In this document: positions 8,028 through 16,204 of the stretch, one piece after another
Layout of the letters: the number at the start of each line of letters is the position of its first letter
Numbering within the stretch: position 1 is the stretch's first letter
Source of the DNA: Sphingomonas sp. IC-56
GTDB lineage: Bacteria; Pseudomonadota; Alphaproteobacteria; Sphingomonadales; Sphingomonadaceae
Length of the DNA: 64,000 bases
Assembly: GCF_021043375.1 (NCBI RefSeq)
Contig: NZ_JAJNDV010000010.1
Span: forward strand, 1-64,000
Reading direction: 5' to 3'
The notes under the pieces: model-generated
What the model was told of the DNA's origin: nothing
The model's input: the letters and a program-made list of their open reading frames with translations, nothing else
The model's database searches: none
Program-made: the position numbers and the translations under genes

Positions 8028-8227
8028 TGCTCCACTCATTACAGGTGGAGCGGAGCAAGGTGGAGCAGTCCGGCGGCCAGATCTGCTCCACCACCACCCC
8101 CTTAGGGGTGGAGGGGTGGAGCGGAGCGGAGCGCGGCGCAGGCAATCAAGTGGAGCAGGCTGAGAGCCTCGACATCACCAGCAAAGACGACTCAGCCGCT
8201 CGGCGGCTTCAAGGAGTATCAACATGA
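8024..8227 (+). CDS. Small coupled protein spanning the GTGGAGC repeats
   Basis: A 67-aa frame of low complexity with no family recognised. It is supported mainly by its ends: ATG 8024 overlaps the helicase stop as ATGA, and its stop overlaps the next ATG at 8224 the same way. It covers the GTGGAGC repeat cluster, so its odd composition may be forced by the DNA site. It may serve chiefly to keep ribosomes moving through the operon. Confidence 0.4.
   Translation: MMLHSLQVERSKVEQSGGQICSTTTPLGVEGWSGAERGAGNQVEQAESLDITSKDDSAARRLQGVST
8029..8156. repeat. GTGGAGC repeat cluster, candidate origin
   Basis: GTGGAGC occurs at 8045, 8060, 8116 and 8150, and its complement GCTCCAC at 8029 and 8085. The inverted/direct pair 8029/8060 recurs at 8085/8116, exactly 56 bp on. 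Strong hairpins are possible, for example CCACCCC-CTTA-GGGGTGG. The position, directly after the RepA-like helicase, is where iterons or a single-strand origin would be expected. Confidence 0.5.
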
Positions 8228-9072
8228 CAAAGCCAAAGGCAAAGAAGGACGCGAAGGCGGGGAAGCCGGTACCAGGACCCCGGACCAGTGCTGCCATTCG
8301 GCAAGCGCAGGAAAAACATAGCGAGCTACCACTGCGCCCGTTTTTGGCTCTGGGCCAGGGCGACGACGGCAAGCCGGAGATGGGGCCGACCCACTCCGAC
8401 CAAGCCGGACACTCGGCATGGCTCCATTCTTCACTAGGCACCACATCCACCTCGTTCATGCTCCAGCAGATGCACTCGCTTGAGGTGGCGACGGCTGGCG
8501 CGGCGACGGGCAGCGAGCCGAACGTGTTCGGCCTGAATGCGGCGCTGGCAATGCTCGGGGCGATCAATCCCCAGGATGAGCTCGAGGGCGCCCTCGCAAC
8601 CCAGATGGTTGGCTGCCATTCCCTTTCGATGGCCATGCTGTGCCGGGCGAAGAGCACCGATCGTACGGATCACCTCCAGCTCTACGGTAATCTGGCAGTC
8701 AAGCTGCAGCGGACATTCACCGCTCAGGTCGAAGCGCTCGCCCGGCTGCGCGGTAAGGGTCAGCAGACTGTCCGCGTTGAGCATGTCACCGTGCATCCCG
8801 GCGCTCAGGCGATCGTCGGCGATGTCCACCACCACGCCCCGGGGACGCTGGGGGCGGAAGCAAAAAACGAGGTTCTACCCCATGCAACAAGCGAAACAGC
8901 CGCCGGCGCTCAAGGCCGCGCGGCGCTGCCTAGCCCGGACTCGGAAGGGTTCGGCGTGCCAATCTCCAGCCATGCCGAACGGCCGCTGCCGGCTCCACGG
9001 CGGACCGTCGCCCGGCGTGCCCGGCAATCAAAACGCGCTGAAGCACGGCCGCTACAGCCGGGAGGCGATTGA
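8224..9072 (+). CDS. Phage-type hypothetical protein overlapping the HGG gene
   Basis: A 282-aa frame. Residues 1-30 are Lys/Pro-rich, and residues 70-200 form a helical domain (MLQQMHSLEVAT; ALARLRGKGQQTVRVEHVTVHPGAQAIVGDV) typical of phage-encoded proteins that precede a short HGG protein. The last 60 residues lie out of frame over the next gene, so either the two genes truly overlap by about 190 bp or translation ends earlier in vivo. The gene is coupled to the upstream gene by ATGA. Function unknown; it does not look enzymatic. Confidence 0.65.
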   Translation: MTKPKAKKDAKAGKPVPGPRTSAAIRQAQEKHSELPLRPFLALGQGDDGKPEMGPTHSDQAGHSAWLHSSLGTTSTSFMLQQMHSLEVATAGAATGSEPNVFGLNAALAMLGAINPQDELEGALATQMVGCHSLSMAMLCRAKSTDRTDHLQLYGNLAVKLQRTFTAQVEALARLRGKGQQTVRVEHVTVHPGAQAIVGDVHHHAPGTLGAEAKNEVLPHATSETAAGAQGRAALPSPDSEGFGVPISSHAERPLPAPRRTVARRARQSKRAEARPLQPGGD

Positions 9073-9136
9073 GATGCGTCGCATGCTGCGGGAGATGCGA
9101 CGCGACTTGAGGGAAGGCCGGTTCGCGATCGATTGA
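8882..9136 (+). CDS. HGG-motif phage protein
   Basis: An 84-aa basic protein with the signature RCLARTRKGSACQSPAMPNGRCRLHGG, then NQNALKHGRYSREA. The two cysteines and the RLHGG loop characterise the HGG family often found in prophages beside terminase or scaffold-like genes. The start at 8882 lies inside the upstream gene in another frame. The stop at 9136 coincides almost exactly with a breakpoint, beyond which a truncated gene on the other strand begins. The molecular role of HGG proteins is not established; the composition suggests nucleic-acid binding. Confidence 0.7.
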   Translation: MQQAKQPPALKAARRCLARTRKGSACQSPAMPNGRCRLHGGPSPGVPGNQNALKHGRYSREAIEMRRMLREMRRDLREGRFAID

Positions 9137-9137
9137 C

Positions 9138-9479
9138 GGCCTGCCTAGCCGCGAGCACCGCCTCGCAGAGGTCCACCATCACCTCAGCATCATATCCATA
9201 GGCCTTGCCCCCGGTCGGCGTGATGAAGACAATCGGCTCGTGGATTCGCTCGGTTAAGTCACTGGCAACAAAAGGCTTTACTCTGTCGCGTGAGGCAAAA
9301 AGCTCAAGTCGATTCATACCGGCAACCATGGACCCGCCGCGGGCTATCCCCATACCGTCGCTGATGCCTGCAACCGTCAGAACCCGACGCTCGTCGTCCA
9401 GGACATAACAGGGGATCGACATGTCTCCAATCCGCAGAGGCTTGTCCGTCGACCCGCGCCAATAGGCTGGACTCGGCAA
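9138..9479 (-). pseudogene. Truncated P63C-domain-type gene
   Basis: The minus-strand frame, about 114 meaningful residues, runs KPLRIGD, IPCYVLDDERRVLT, RGGSMVAG, FITPTGGKAYGYDAEV and DLCEAVLAARQA. This is the conserved N-terminal half of P63C-domain proteins. After AARQA the similarity stops and the frame continues into antisense of the HGG gene, so the C-terminal P63C part is lost. A TTG start at 9479 has GGAG 7 bases upstream. It reads opposite to all neighbours and probably entered by recombination. Confidence 0.65.
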
Positions 9480-9515
9480 CGATCTCCATGCTGCCTACAG
9501 CAGGGGAGAAATCAA

Positions 9516-10136
9516 GTGGCGGCGCAGTCAAAGTCCTCAGGTGGCATACTGGGCTGGGCATTCGCGGGAGTTCTTGGGCTCATCGCTCTCGGCCAATGCG
9601 CCGGCAACAACAAACCCGCAACAAGCGCGCCGGAAGCTGTCGCCGCGACAGACGCGAACACGCGCTATGTCACGGCACGGTCTCTCAATTGTCGGTCGGC
9701 TCCAAAATCCACCTCCACACCAATCGTGGCTTTCTCCAGCCAATCATCGGTCCGGATCACCGAGGAGCGTGATGGCTGGGCCAAGGTGGGCGACTCAAAC
9801 TGCTGGGTCGCATCCCGCTTCCTGTCGGGCGCACCTGGAAAGGGCGCACAGGGGTTGATCAGCCCCACCTCGCCCACCGCCGAGAGCGGAGCGGCAGGAA
9901 CAGGTCTCTCGGGCTACAGCGGCACGTCGGGTTCGTATTCGGCGGATCGACCATCCTCCTTCGTCGGCAGGTCGACACCAAGGCCAAAGAAGTCCCGGAA
10001 GTCGCGCAGCAGCAGGAAGGCGCGTGGGTACGACAGCGGCGGCGAATGCCCGTGCTCCGGGAGCAACATCTGCATTGGCCCGCGCGGCGGCCGCTACTGC
10101 ATCACCAGCGGCGGGAATAAGCGGTATGGGGTGTAG
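9516..10136 (+). CDS. Exported SH3-domain protein with Cys-rich tail
   Basis: A 206-aa protein that starts at GTG 9516. A signal anchor (ILGWAFAGVLGLIALGQ) is followed by a bacterial SH3_3 domain at about residues 48-105 (YVTARSLNCRSAPKSTS, then GWAKVGDSNCWVASRFL). A Ser/Gly/Arg-rich linker leads to a compact tail, GECPCSGSNICIGPRGGRYC. Such SH3 modules bind peptidoglycan or protein ligands in the periplasm. The terminal Cys/Gly motif recurs in many small phage or accessory proteins, but its role is not known. The gene follows the truncated P63C gene and is probably transcribed on its own. Confidence 0.7.
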   Translation: MAAQSKSSGGILGWAFAGVLGLIALGQCAGNNKPATSAPEAVAATDANTRYVTARSLNCRSAPKSTSTPIVAFSSQSSVRITEERDGWAKVGDSNCWVASRFLSGAPGKGAQGLISPTSPTAESGAAGTGLSGYSGTSGSYSADRPSSFVGRSTPRPKKSRKSRSSRKARGYDSGGECPCSGSNICIGPRGGRYCITSGGNKRYGV

Positions 10137-10247
10137 TGCACGCAGTGATCGCGCCAGTGTTCGTTCACGATGCTGGCGTGCGCTGGAGCTAACGCAGATC
10201 TCGGGCGCTGACCTTGGCACAGATGCCGTCAGCCAGCGCCTGGACCC

Positions 10248-10733
10248 TTAGAACCCTAGCGTCACACCGGCGGCAAAATAGTGCGGCCCAGCATTGCCCT
10301 TTAGCTTCAGCTTAGGCGCGAGCGCGAACGCCATCGTGCCATAAGGGCGAACTTCATCGCTGATGCGCGCACCAACACCGATCGCAAAGCCGGTCGGCGA
10401 ATTGAACAAGCCTTCGACCCGGCCATACGCCTTGATCTTGGTTGCGTCGCATTCGACGTCGTCAGCATACTGACCATTGTTGCCGTTGCGGCAACGCGGG
10501 CTCCCGCCATTGTCGTCCATATAATAAGGGTCGCTGTCCCCTTGGTAAATGAAGCCGCCAGCAGCTCCTCGCAGGCTGATCGGACCAACATGCACCGCAT
10601 AGCCCACGCCGAGTTCACCGCCCCACTTCTCCTCGGACCGGGCGCCATTTGCCTCCAGCCCGATCTGCGCCGAAGCAGGAGCGGCACAGAACGTCGCCGC
10701 AGCAACAGCTGCACCGAGCAACATCTTCTTCAT
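10248..10733 (-). CDS. Predicted outer-membrane beta-barrel protein
   Basis: A 161-aa protein with a clear signal peptide (MKKMLLGAAVAAATFCAAPASAQ). Beta-strand-like alternation follows, with aromatic-Gly ends (WGGELGVGYAVHVGPISL, GFAIGVGARIS) and a C-terminal HYFAAGVTLGF ending in Phe, the classical barrel-insertion signature. A Cys pair (SPRCRNG, VECDATK) may form a loop disulfide. It reads opposite to its neighbours and shares the intergenic region 10734-10905 with the PDZ gene. As an accessory-element product it could alter surface properties or phage adsorption; this is inference. Confidence 0.65.
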   Translation of the reverse strand: MKKMLLGAAVAAATFCAAPASAQIGLEANGARSEEKWGGELGVGYAVHVGPISLRGAAGGFIYQGDSDPYYMDDNGGSPRCRNGNNGQYADDVECDATKIKAYGRVEGLFNSPTGFAIGVGARISDEVRPYGTMAFALAPKLKLKGNAGPHYFAAGVTLGF

Positions 10734-10905
10734 TTTGCATCCCCCAAGATCGCCGCGAATCAGTGCGGCGGACGCGCGAAGAAACAGAAGAGCGCGCGAC
10801 TTGCAAGCGGAAGTCCGTGATAAACGGCGAACTCGTCGCTTCTAGTCATCAGTTGATTATTCTTTCAGGCTAACTCAGAAGGATGACGAAGAATCGGGGG
10901 GATCG

Positions 10906-11823
10906 ATGTTCAAACTGAAGGGTCTGTTGGCCGCTATTTTCCTGTGTGTGGCCTCGCCAGCTCTCGCGGATGAGTACTTCGCGGTTACTCCAACCGGGAT
11001 GGCAGAGACGCTGTTCAGCGATAAGCCTGTGGCTGCCATTGGGAAGCTGACCAGCAAGTGCATTGATGCTCATTGGACGGTCATCTCCTCGAGCGCGACC
11101 GAACTCGTGTGTGAGGCACCTCTAAATTTTGGACAATCCCTGCTGGGGCAGCTAACGATGGGGAACAGCTACTCGACGCCACCCCGCCGATTCTTTCGCT
11201 TTAATGTAGCCGAGATCAACGGGATCTCCCGTGTTCAGGCGTCCGGCTGGATGGAACTTCAAATGGCGTTCGGGCAGATGAAGCGCACCGACTTCTCAGG
11301 TCCCGAGTTCCAGAACAGCATCATGCAGTTCATGCTCGCGGCAGGCGGCAAGTACCCGCTTGGAACGTCATTCCCTAATCATGCATGGTTGGGAATCCAG
11401 GCCGAGGATGCCTCTTTAGGCAAATATGTGGGTATTCGCATCAAATCGGTCGAGCCAGGCGGAGCCGCGGCAACCGCCGGGCTTCAGGTTGGCGATGTGG
11501 TCAATCAGATTGTAGGCAAGCGCTTTAAAGACATGGGCGACTATCTGGACGCCACAGCGAAAGCTGCAAAAACCCCGGTGTATGAGGTTCAACTCACCCG
11601 CGACGGCAAGCCGATGAAAGTCAGCGCCGCGCGCGCGTTTAGGCCGGCGATCACGGAAGCCGTTGTGGCTTTGGCCGCCCCCTCCGGCGCCCCTGTTCCT
11701 GTCGCTGGCCCGACCGCTCCGATCGCCGACGAGCTGACGAAGCTCGCCAAGCTCAAGGCAGATGGCATTCTGACGGACGCCGAGTTTCAGGCGCAGAAGG
11801 CGAAGCTCTTGGGGCAGGAATGA
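10906..11823 (+). CDS. Exported PDZ-SHOCT protein
   Basis: A 305-aa protein. A signal peptide (residues 1-21, ending SPALA) precedes a globular domain of unknown type. A PDZ domain lies at about 155-240 (WLGIQAEDASLGKYVGIRIKSVEPGGAAATAGLQVGDVV), followed by a Pro/Ala linker and a C-terminal SHOCT motif (LTKLAKLKADGILTDAEFQAQKAKLL). PDZ domains bind C-terminal peptides of exported proteins, and SHOCT is a short oligomerisation tail. No protease catalytic domain is present. It probably acts as a periplasmic scaffold or chaperone. It has its own promoter region, divergent from the beta-barrel gene. Confidence 0.75.
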   Translation: MFKLKGLLAAIFLCVASPALADEYFAVTPTGMAETLFSDKPVAAIGKLTSKCIDAHWTVISSSATELVCEAPLNFGQSLLGQLTMGNSYSTPPRRFFRFNVAEINGISRVQASGWMELQMAFGQMKRTDFSGPEFQNSIMQFMLAAGGKYPLGTSFPNHAWLGIQAEDASLGKYVGIRIKSVEPGGAAATAGLQVGDVVNQIVGKRFKDMGDYLDATAKAAKTPVYEVQLTRDGKPMKVSAARAFRPAITEAVVALAAPSGAPVPVAGPTAPIADELTKLAKLKADGILTDAEFQAQKAKLLGQE

Positions 11824-11993
11824 TCATGGGCTCTGCCGGTTTCATCCGGCGACTTGCGCTGCGTAGGGCTGTAGAAGTGACGCCCGGATTTTTATGAAGA
11901 CACATAATTGCGGTTGTAAGCAACTTTAATGCAGTTTTTTGCGGCGCGTTGATATATTAGTGCTGGGTAGCCGTCCGACGGGAGTCACAGCAC

Positions 11994-14729
11994 TTGGATG
12001 CAGCAGCCCTAGCCCTGAACATCGACAGCAGTTCGGTCGTCACGGCGGCGAACGATCTCGACCGACTTTCGGCGTCGGCTTCCAAAGCAGCAGCATCTAG
12101 CAGCAAAGTCAGCGCAGGTTTTGGCGGATCGTCGGGTTCGATCGCCAGGCTGGTTGCCGAGGCCCAGTCTGCGAACAGCAAGCTTACGACCATCATCGGG
12201 ACGCTGGAGAAGATCGCGTCTGTGGACAGGGCGACCGCCGCCGCCAACGATAATGTGGCGCGTTCATTCAACAACGCAGACAGCCACGTCATCGCATACA
12301 CCCAGCATTTGGCCGGGCTGGTGGCAGGGTCTAGGGCGGCGGCTGGGGCGCAGACGTCATCCGCAGCTGCGGCGTCCGCGTCCTCTCAGGCGCTGGCGGC
12401 GGCGGACGCTCATGTCGTCGCGTACACGCAGCATCTGGCGAGCATGGCTACCGCCCAGCAAAACGCGAATGCGCACGTGCTTGCGTACCAGAACCACTTG
12501 CGCGCTCAGCCGGCGTTAGGGGGTGATGCGAACGCCCACGTGCTAGCCTACCGGGACAGCCTCAACCAAGTCGGTGTTGGAGCGGATAAGGCCACCACCG
12601 CAATCAAGTTCACGGCCCGAGAGGGCCTGAACGCTTCGCGCCAACTCGCGGACATCGGCGTCACTGCCGCGATGGGCATGTCGCCCTTCCTGATCGCAGT
12701 CCAGCAGGGCCCGCAGCTGTTCGACATTCTGCAAGAGAAGGCGATTGTCACAGGGACGAGCGTCAGCACCGTTTTCAGGGCAGCGGCGCTTTCCGTGCTG
12801 GCGTTCGCGGCGCCATTCCTGCCCCTTGTCGCCGTGGTCGGTCTTGCGGCCGCAGGCGTTGCGGCTCTCAACAAGCAAGCGAACGACGATAGCGGCCTGA
12901 AGAAGTACACCACGGCAATGGGCTACACCAAGGAAGAGGTTAAGAAGCTCAACGCCGTCACCGTCACCTTCGGCGACACCACCAAGGCCGTTTTCCAAGT
13001 CGCGCTCAGCAGCGCCGCCGATGCGATGGGCATCAACACTAAGGAGATGGCGAAGACCTGGGACAGCTTCCTTGACCGTCTAGCGAGCGGCACGCGGGCG
13101 ACCCTGGCTGGCATCTATGCCGGCTTGGCGGGCACGCGGGCCTATCTTGCCGAGATGGGCAAGCCGGCGACGTTGGGGAAGGCGCTCATCGGTCAAGGCG
13201 ACCCCGATCTACTGAAGAAGACCTACGGCAAGGCCTATGCCGATGCTCAGAAGGGCATGGACGAGATTGTCGCACAGGCGCGGAAGAACGCGCAGGGGCG
13301 TCAGAGCGAGATGGCCAAGGGCTTCTACGACGCCCCTAAGACCCCGAAGGCACCGCAGGGGCCCAAGGCATTCACCTACGCCGATTTGCTGAAGGACGCG
13401 CAGAAGACGCAGGACGCCTTGACCAAGGCCGGCGCGCAGATCGGCAGCTACGGCGAGGACCTTGCCCGGGTGACTTATGAGCAGGACCTGTTCAACAAGG
13501 CATCCGAGCACAACCTGAAGCTGACCCCGAAGCAGACCGCGCACATCAAGGAGCTTGCCGCCTCGATGGCGTCCCTGTCGGAGAACAACCGGCACTCGAC
13601 GTTCATGGAGAACTTCAACCAGCAGACCTCCCAGCAGGTGACGGCCCTCGCTTCGGCCCGCGGCGCGATCGGCCTCAATGGGGCGGCACTCGCCGCCTAC
13701 ACCTACGAGCAGGAGCAGCTGAACAAGGCTGTGGCCGACCACATCAAGCTTACCGACGCCGACCGCGCCAAGATCAGCGATGACGCTATCCGTGTTGGCG
13801 ACGACACCTACGCCAACACGCGGGCGCAGTCGCGGACGGACAACTCGCGGTGGCATAATGAGCAGATCCGCATGCTTGAGGCAGAGCGCGGCGCTATCGG
13901 CCTGACGGGCGAGGCGCTGATTTCGTACAACTACCAGCAGGACCTAATCACCAAATCCCTGCAAGCGAACGTCGCGTTCAAGGATTTGGACATTGAGAAG
14001 ATCCAGCGCCAGGGCGACGCCTATGCCTCGCTGTACGAGTCCATCGAGCGCCAGCGCGAGGCGCTGGCCGATTCCCGGGAGATTGCGCGCGGGTTCTTCA
14101 CTGACTGGATCGACGGCGTGCGCCAAGGCGAGGGCGTGTTCAAGTCTTTCGAGAAGGCGGTCAGCAACGCGCTCGACCGCATCATCCAGAAGATCATCGA
14201 AGCCGCGATAGAGACACTGATCCTCAACCTGATCGTCAGCGCATTCGGTGGCAGCGGCGGGGGCATGACGGGCATAATGGGTATGCTCGGCGGCCTATTT
14301 GGCGGTGGCGGCGGTAATGCCTACGGCATCAAGGGCGTGGGCAACCTCTATGCGAACGGCGGCGCATTCGGCACGCCGCAGCGCTTCGCCCAAGGCGGGA
14401 CGTTCACGAACCAGATCATCACTTCGCCCACCCTGTTCCGCTTCGCCAACGGCGGGAAGATTGGTGAAATGGGCGAGGCTGGCCCCGAGGCCGTGATGCC
14501 GCTCTCGCGCGGGCCTAACGGCAAGCTAGGGGTGCAGGCGCATGGCGGCGGCGGCAAGGGCCGCACGGGCGATGTCAACGTCGAAAACCACTACCACCTA
14601 TCAGGTGCAATCGGCGCGGATGGTATCGCGGCCATGGTGCGTCAGGGGGGTGAGGCGACCTACAACCAGGTGAAGCGTGATCTGCAAACCCTGCTCGCGC
14701 AGCTCGACCAGGATGGGAGCTTTGCGTGA
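11994..14729 (+). CDS. Phage tail tape-measure protein
   Basis: A 911-aa protein that starts at TTG 11994. The N-terminal third is helical and Ala/Ser-rich, with 21-residue repeats. Residues about 255-300 form a hydrophobic segment (VLAFAAPFLPLVAVVGLAAAGVA). Three repeats begin near residues 480, 557 and 633 (GAIGLxGxAL with YEQEQLNKA). The Gly-rich C-terminus (FGGSGGGMTGIMGMLGGLFGGGGG, then GEAGPEAVMPL) is typical of lambda-type tape-measure proteins. Such proteins set tail length and aid DNA entry. The gene is not accompanied by tail tube, chaperone or baseplate genes, which is unusual. The region 11824-11993 upstream is AT-rich and probably holds the promoter. Confidence 0.88.
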   Translation: MDAAALALNIDSSSVVTAANDLDRLSASASKAAASSSKVSAGFGGSSGSIARLVAEAQSANSKLTTIIGTLEKIASVDRATAAANDNVARSFNNADSHVIAYTQHLAGLVAGSRAAAGAQTSSAAAASASSQALAAADAHVVAYTQHLASMATAQQNANAHVLAYQNHLRAQPALGGDANAHVLAYRDSLNQVGVGADKATTAIKFTAREGLNASRQLADIGVTAAMGMSPFLIAVQQGPQLFDILQEKAIVTGTSVSTVFRAAALSVLAFAAPFLPLVAVVGLAAAGVAALNKQANDDSGLKKYTTAMGYTKEEVKKLNAVTVTFGDTTKAVFQVALSSAADAMGINTKEMAKTWDSFLDRLASGTRATLAGIYAGLAGTRAYLAEMGKPATLGKALIGQGDPDLLKKTYGKAYADAQKGMDEIVAQARKNAQGRQSEMAKGFYDAPKTPKAPQGPKAFTYADLLKDAQKTQDALTKAGAQIGSYGEDLARVTYEQDLFNKASEHNLKLTPKQTAHIKELAASMASLSENNRHSTFMENFNQQTSQQVTALASARGAIGLNGAALAAYTYEQEQLNKAVADHIKLTDADRAKISDDAIRVGDDTYANTRAQSRTDNSRWHNEQIRMLEAERGAIGLTGEALISYNYQQDLITKSLQANVAFKDLDIEKIQRQGDAYASLYESIERQREALADSREIARGFFTDWIDGVRQGEGVFKSFEKAVSNALDRIIQKIIEAAIETLILNLIVSAFGGSGGGMTGIMGMLGGLFGGGGGNAYGIKGVGNLYANGGAFGTPQRFAQGGTFTNQIITSPTLFRFANGGKIGEMGEAGPEAVMPLSRGPNGKLGVQAHGGGGKGRTGDVNVENHYHLSGAIGADGIAAMVRQGGEATYNQVKRDLQTLLAQLDQDGSFA
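12276..12560 (+). repeat. 63-bp-period coding repeat in the tape-measure gene
   Basis: The motif [DN]-[AS]-H-V-x-A-Y-x-x-x-L has its His at residues 98, 140, 161 and 182, spacings of 42, 21 and 21. The DNA copies have diverged while the protein motif is kept, so this is selected periodicity rather than a recent duplication. The period agrees with a helical rod. Confidence 0.65.
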
Positions 14730-15283
14730 TCGCGCTGCTGCAAACTGATCCCCCCGCTCGCATCGGCAGCTTCGAGCTCATCATAGATCCGGTCGTAGAC
14801 CGAGCGGCTGTTGCCGTGGATCTACAACGCCGCGGGACCGGCGCTGTGGATGCCCGCCAGGCGGGGTATCAGGCCAGCGAATACCATAGGCACATGAGCA
14901 GCGTTGGCGCACGCTGGTGGCGCAATGCGGAACATCTCGTGCAAGTCACTCGGGCGGATGCCGTGGGGTTTTCACGGCCCGAAGCGTCGCCGGTGCTGTG
15001 GTTGCGGGTTTACCGGCACGACGGCGGCATCTTGCCCGACCACTGGCGAACTCTTCAGGCGATCAAGAGTGATTTGGTCGGCCCCGAGTTCGAAGCTGTT
15101 GAGATATACCCGCGGGAAAGCCGGCTGAAGGACGGCGAGAATTCCTACCACCTATGGGTGCCGCTGGGGTGGTCGTTACATTTTGGCTTACCTGGAGCGC
15201 GCTCAGCGACGGCGGACGGACGGCCAGCCGTTTCCACCCGCTTCATTTACCCCGAAGAATTGCAACGGAGACGGCATGGTTGA
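14726..15283 (+). CDS. Phage-type protein resembling DUF7694
   Basis: A 185-aa protein coupled to the tape-measure gene by a 4-base overlap. Its C-terminal half carries the recognisable block VYRHDGGILPDHWRTLQAIKSDLVG, then VEIYPRESRLKDGENSYHLWV, as in the phage DUF7694 family. The N-terminal 80 residues are specific. Function is unknown; members sit in phage genomes and may recognise a nucleotide or peptide. The last bases overlap the next gene. Confidence 0.65.
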   Translation: MIALLQTDPPARIGSFELIIDPVVDRAAVAVDLQRRGTGAVDARQAGYQASEYHRHMSSVGARWWRNAEHLVQVTRADAVGFSRPEASPVLWLRVYRHDGGILPDHWRTLQAIKSDLVGPEFEAVEIYPRESRLKDGENSYHLWVPLGWSLHFGLPGARSATADGRPAVSTRFIYPEELQRRRHG

Positions 15284-15500
15284 CCATGATTACCGAGAGA
15301 GGGTGACGCTGCTTCTGGTAACCGACGCCTTGGAGGCAAACAACGGGAACCGGGCAGAGGCGGCGCTCCACCTGCTCGATGCAGCGGGAACGCTCATCGT
15401 CGATGCGCAACGTCACGCTGCGATCAATGCCGAAGAAACCGCACGTGCGGCTGCGCAATATCTTATCGAGCAAGTGGAGGCCAATTCGGTGGACAAATGA
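15276..15500 (+). CDS. Small helical phage-type protein
   Basis: A 74-aa acidic, Ala-rich protein, almost fully helical (RVTLLLVTDALEANNGNRAEAALHLLDAAGTLI). The start ATG 15276 is preceded by GGAG and overlaps the upstream stop by 8 bases. It is unrecognised. A coupled operon with the tape-measure gene suggests a virion-related or host-interaction role. The following 15501-15727 holds only weak short frames and no convincing gene. Confidence 0.5.
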   Translation: MVDHDYRERVTLLLVTDALEANNGNRAEAALHLLDAAGTLIVDAQRHAAINAEETARAAAQYLIEQVEANSVDK

Positions 15501-15727
15501 ACAGCGTCACCAATGTTCCCACGTCCAGCGCCACGAGGCATGGCGACAACCGAAATTGTCGACAGTTACGGCGGCGGTGTTGGGCAGGTGCAGTCGATCA
15601 CAGACCACAGCTGCACCGGGCACTTGGCGCTGACTGGTCGTCCACAGTGATGGAGTTCGCTGCAGGCTGCCCCAGCCGCCGGTCCCTTCAGCAATAACTC
15701 GACCTTACAATCACTCGGGAGATTACA

Positions 15728-16159
15728 GTGTCTTGGAAAGGTATCGATCCGTCGAAATGGGCGGGCAACAAAGAAGCTCTTCTGACCGCTCTCCTGCGCA
15801 ACTCAGTGCAGGCGCTGGCGAAGGAGGCGTCGACTACCATCCCGAATGGCGGGCGGGTGCCGGTGAAGAACGGTAATTTGGCGCGCTCCGTGATCATCGA
15901 CGATAAGCCGCCGGTGAAAGGCGTGCCGGGGCAGGAGTATTCGGCGTCAGATCTCGAGCTTGGCGTCTCCAAGCTCCAGCCAGGCAAGCCGGCGTATGTG
16001 GGCTGGCAGGCCGAATACTCGCATCGACAAAACTATGGCTTCACAGGCGAAGACAGCCTGGGGAGACACTACAACCAAGCCGGACACGGGTTCGCCGAAG
16101 CCGCGGCGGCGAAGTGGCCTGCGATCGTCGCTGAGCAAGCAGCCAAGCTGAAGCGTTAA
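15728..16159 (+). CDS. HK97 gp10-like tail/neck protein
   Basis: A 143-aa protein, GTG start. The arrangement NGNLARSVIID, then PAYVGWQAEYSHRQNYGF, then a helical C-terminus (GHGFAEAAAAKWPAIVAEQAAKL) matches small tail-completion or HK97 gp10-type proteins that join head and tail. In intact phages such a gene precedes the tape measure by several genes; here it follows it, so the module is rearranged. It may be functional by itself or a leftover. Confidence 0.6.
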   Translation: MSWKGIDPSKWAGNKEALLTALLRNSVQALAKEASTTIPNGGRVPVKNGNLARSVIIDDKPPVKGVPGQEYSASDLELGVSKLQPGKPAYVGWQAEYSHRQNYGFTGEDSLGRHYNQAGHGFAEAAAAKWPAIVAEQAAKLKR

Positions 16160-16204
16160 CCGCCGATGGGTCTCCCCAAATTTGGGGACACCTTTCATCC
16201 ACAG

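Noticed and set aside
15540-15680. Short frame (MATTEIVDSYGGGVGQ...) between two phage-type genes
   Set aside because: No ribosome site and no recognisable motif; too short to support.
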